Position numbers and translations under genes: made by a program. 64,000 bases of DNA. Origin: Chamaea fasciata. Taxonomy: Eukaryota; Chordata; Aves; Passeriformes; Sylviidae. Shown here piece by piece: positions 63,737-64,000 of the stretch; position 1 is the stretch's first letter; the number at the start of each line of letters is the position of its first letter. The stretch is taken from positions 27,052,522-27,116,521 of the forward strand of contig JARCOQ010000006.1 of assembly GCA_029207755.1 (NCBI GenBank). Reading direction: 5' to 3'. The notes below the pieces were generated by a model. That model ran no database searches. It was not told the origin of the DNA and was given only the letters and a program-made list of their open reading frames with translations.

Positions 63737-63941
63737 CTAGAGCGGCGCGGGGCTCTCGTAGGGGAGCCCATGAGCGCGGCAGAGCGGGGGCGAAGCCTCC
63801 TGGGCACACAAGAGTTCAGTTTCCTCACTGGAGTAGACAGTGGTGTCCATGTCATCCGAGTGGTATCCTGACTGGTACCCACTTGTCTGGTTGGAGGCTT
63901 CGGACATGACAGATTCGTTACTCTTGCTGGGCACCAGGGTG
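63737..63941 (-). CDS. KDR: KDR (VEGFR2), last coding exon, partial gene
   Basis: Encodes the C-terminal tail of vascular endothelial growth factor receptor 2, a plasma-membrane receptor tyrosine kinase driving blood vessel growth. The exon starts at 63941 after a TTTTTTGCAG acceptor, with one base completing a split codon, and stops at TAG (63737-63739). The translation [19 protein letters not shown] then [19 protein letters not shown] closely matches the end of mammalian KDR. It keeps the three tyrosines corresponding to human Y1305, Y1309 and Y1319, which are autophosphorylation sites. After ETELL, the last 23 residues (ending ESPAPL) differ from the mammalian tail. The kinase and extracellular domains lie right of the window. 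Confidence 0.95.
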
Positions 63942-64000
63942 CTGCAAAAAACAATCAGAAACAGGGCTGAGAGCTGTGGAGACTGTCTTCTGGAGGGCAG
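63942..64000 (-). other. KDR: KDR intron preceding the last exon (partial)
   Basis: Minus-strand intron end with the TTTTTTGCAG acceptor directly before the last coding exon. The rest of the intron lies outside the window. Confidence 0.85.

Noticed and set aside
1..64000. CRISPR arrays, bacterial operons, phage or rRNA genes
   Set aside because: None is present. The sequence is vertebrate intergenic DNA with introns, CR1 and LTR elements.

Overview
The window looks like avian nuclear DNA, probably from a passerine. It carries many 5'-truncated CR1 LINEs with the octamer tail typical of bird CR1, a tRNA-Ile-derived SINE with a CR1-like tail (the TguSINE1 type known from passerines), and two solo-LTR-like elements. 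Nothing bacterial is present: no operons, no ribosome binding sites, no CRISPR.

Gene content is very low. At the right edge on the minus strand is the last coding exon of KDR (VEGFR2), ending at a TAG at 63737-63739, with part of the preceding intron (63942-64000) and a 3' UTR running left to a polyadenylation signal at 62455-62460 (alternative at 62159-62164). At the left edge on the plus strand is what I infer to be the distal 3' UTR of KIT. It has two AATAAA signals (1769-1774, 1844-1849) and a perfect 8-mer site for miR-221/222, a known regulator of KIT. The order and strands (KIT plus, KDR minus, tail to tail) fit the conserved PDGFRA-KIT-KDR receptor tyrosine kinase cluster. The window therefore covers almost exactly the KIT-KDR intergenic interval, about 60 kb here.

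Region by region: 1-1.88 kb KIT 3' UTR; 3.3-3.6 kb CR1; 7.6 kb short tandem duplication; 8.7-9.15 kb minus-strand LTR; 10.24-10.73 kb plus-strand LTR; 12.5-13.4 kb two CR1 tails; 17.94-18.7 kb a CpG island followed by a POU/SOX-like composite site and other motifs (the best regulatory candidate); 20.3 kb perfect 30-bp tandem duplication; 23.5-23.9 kb CR1 pieces; 29.63 kb long A-rich tract; 30.5 and 37.7 kb CR1; 42.1-44.7 kb SINE plus two CR1s; 49.8 kb 68-bp tandem duplication; 50.8-52.05 kb CR1 pieces including a broken reverse transcriptase segment; 53.96-55.9 kb two unidentified exon-like stretches on the minus strand; 57.2-57.7 kb CpG-enriched block with paired GATA motifs; 62.4-64 kb KDR 3' end.

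No complete protein-coding gene was found between KIT and KDR. Nearly all open frames there are short, lack family resemblance and look like chance frames. The biological interest lies in possible long-range control of KIT and KDR, and in the repeats as lineage markers.
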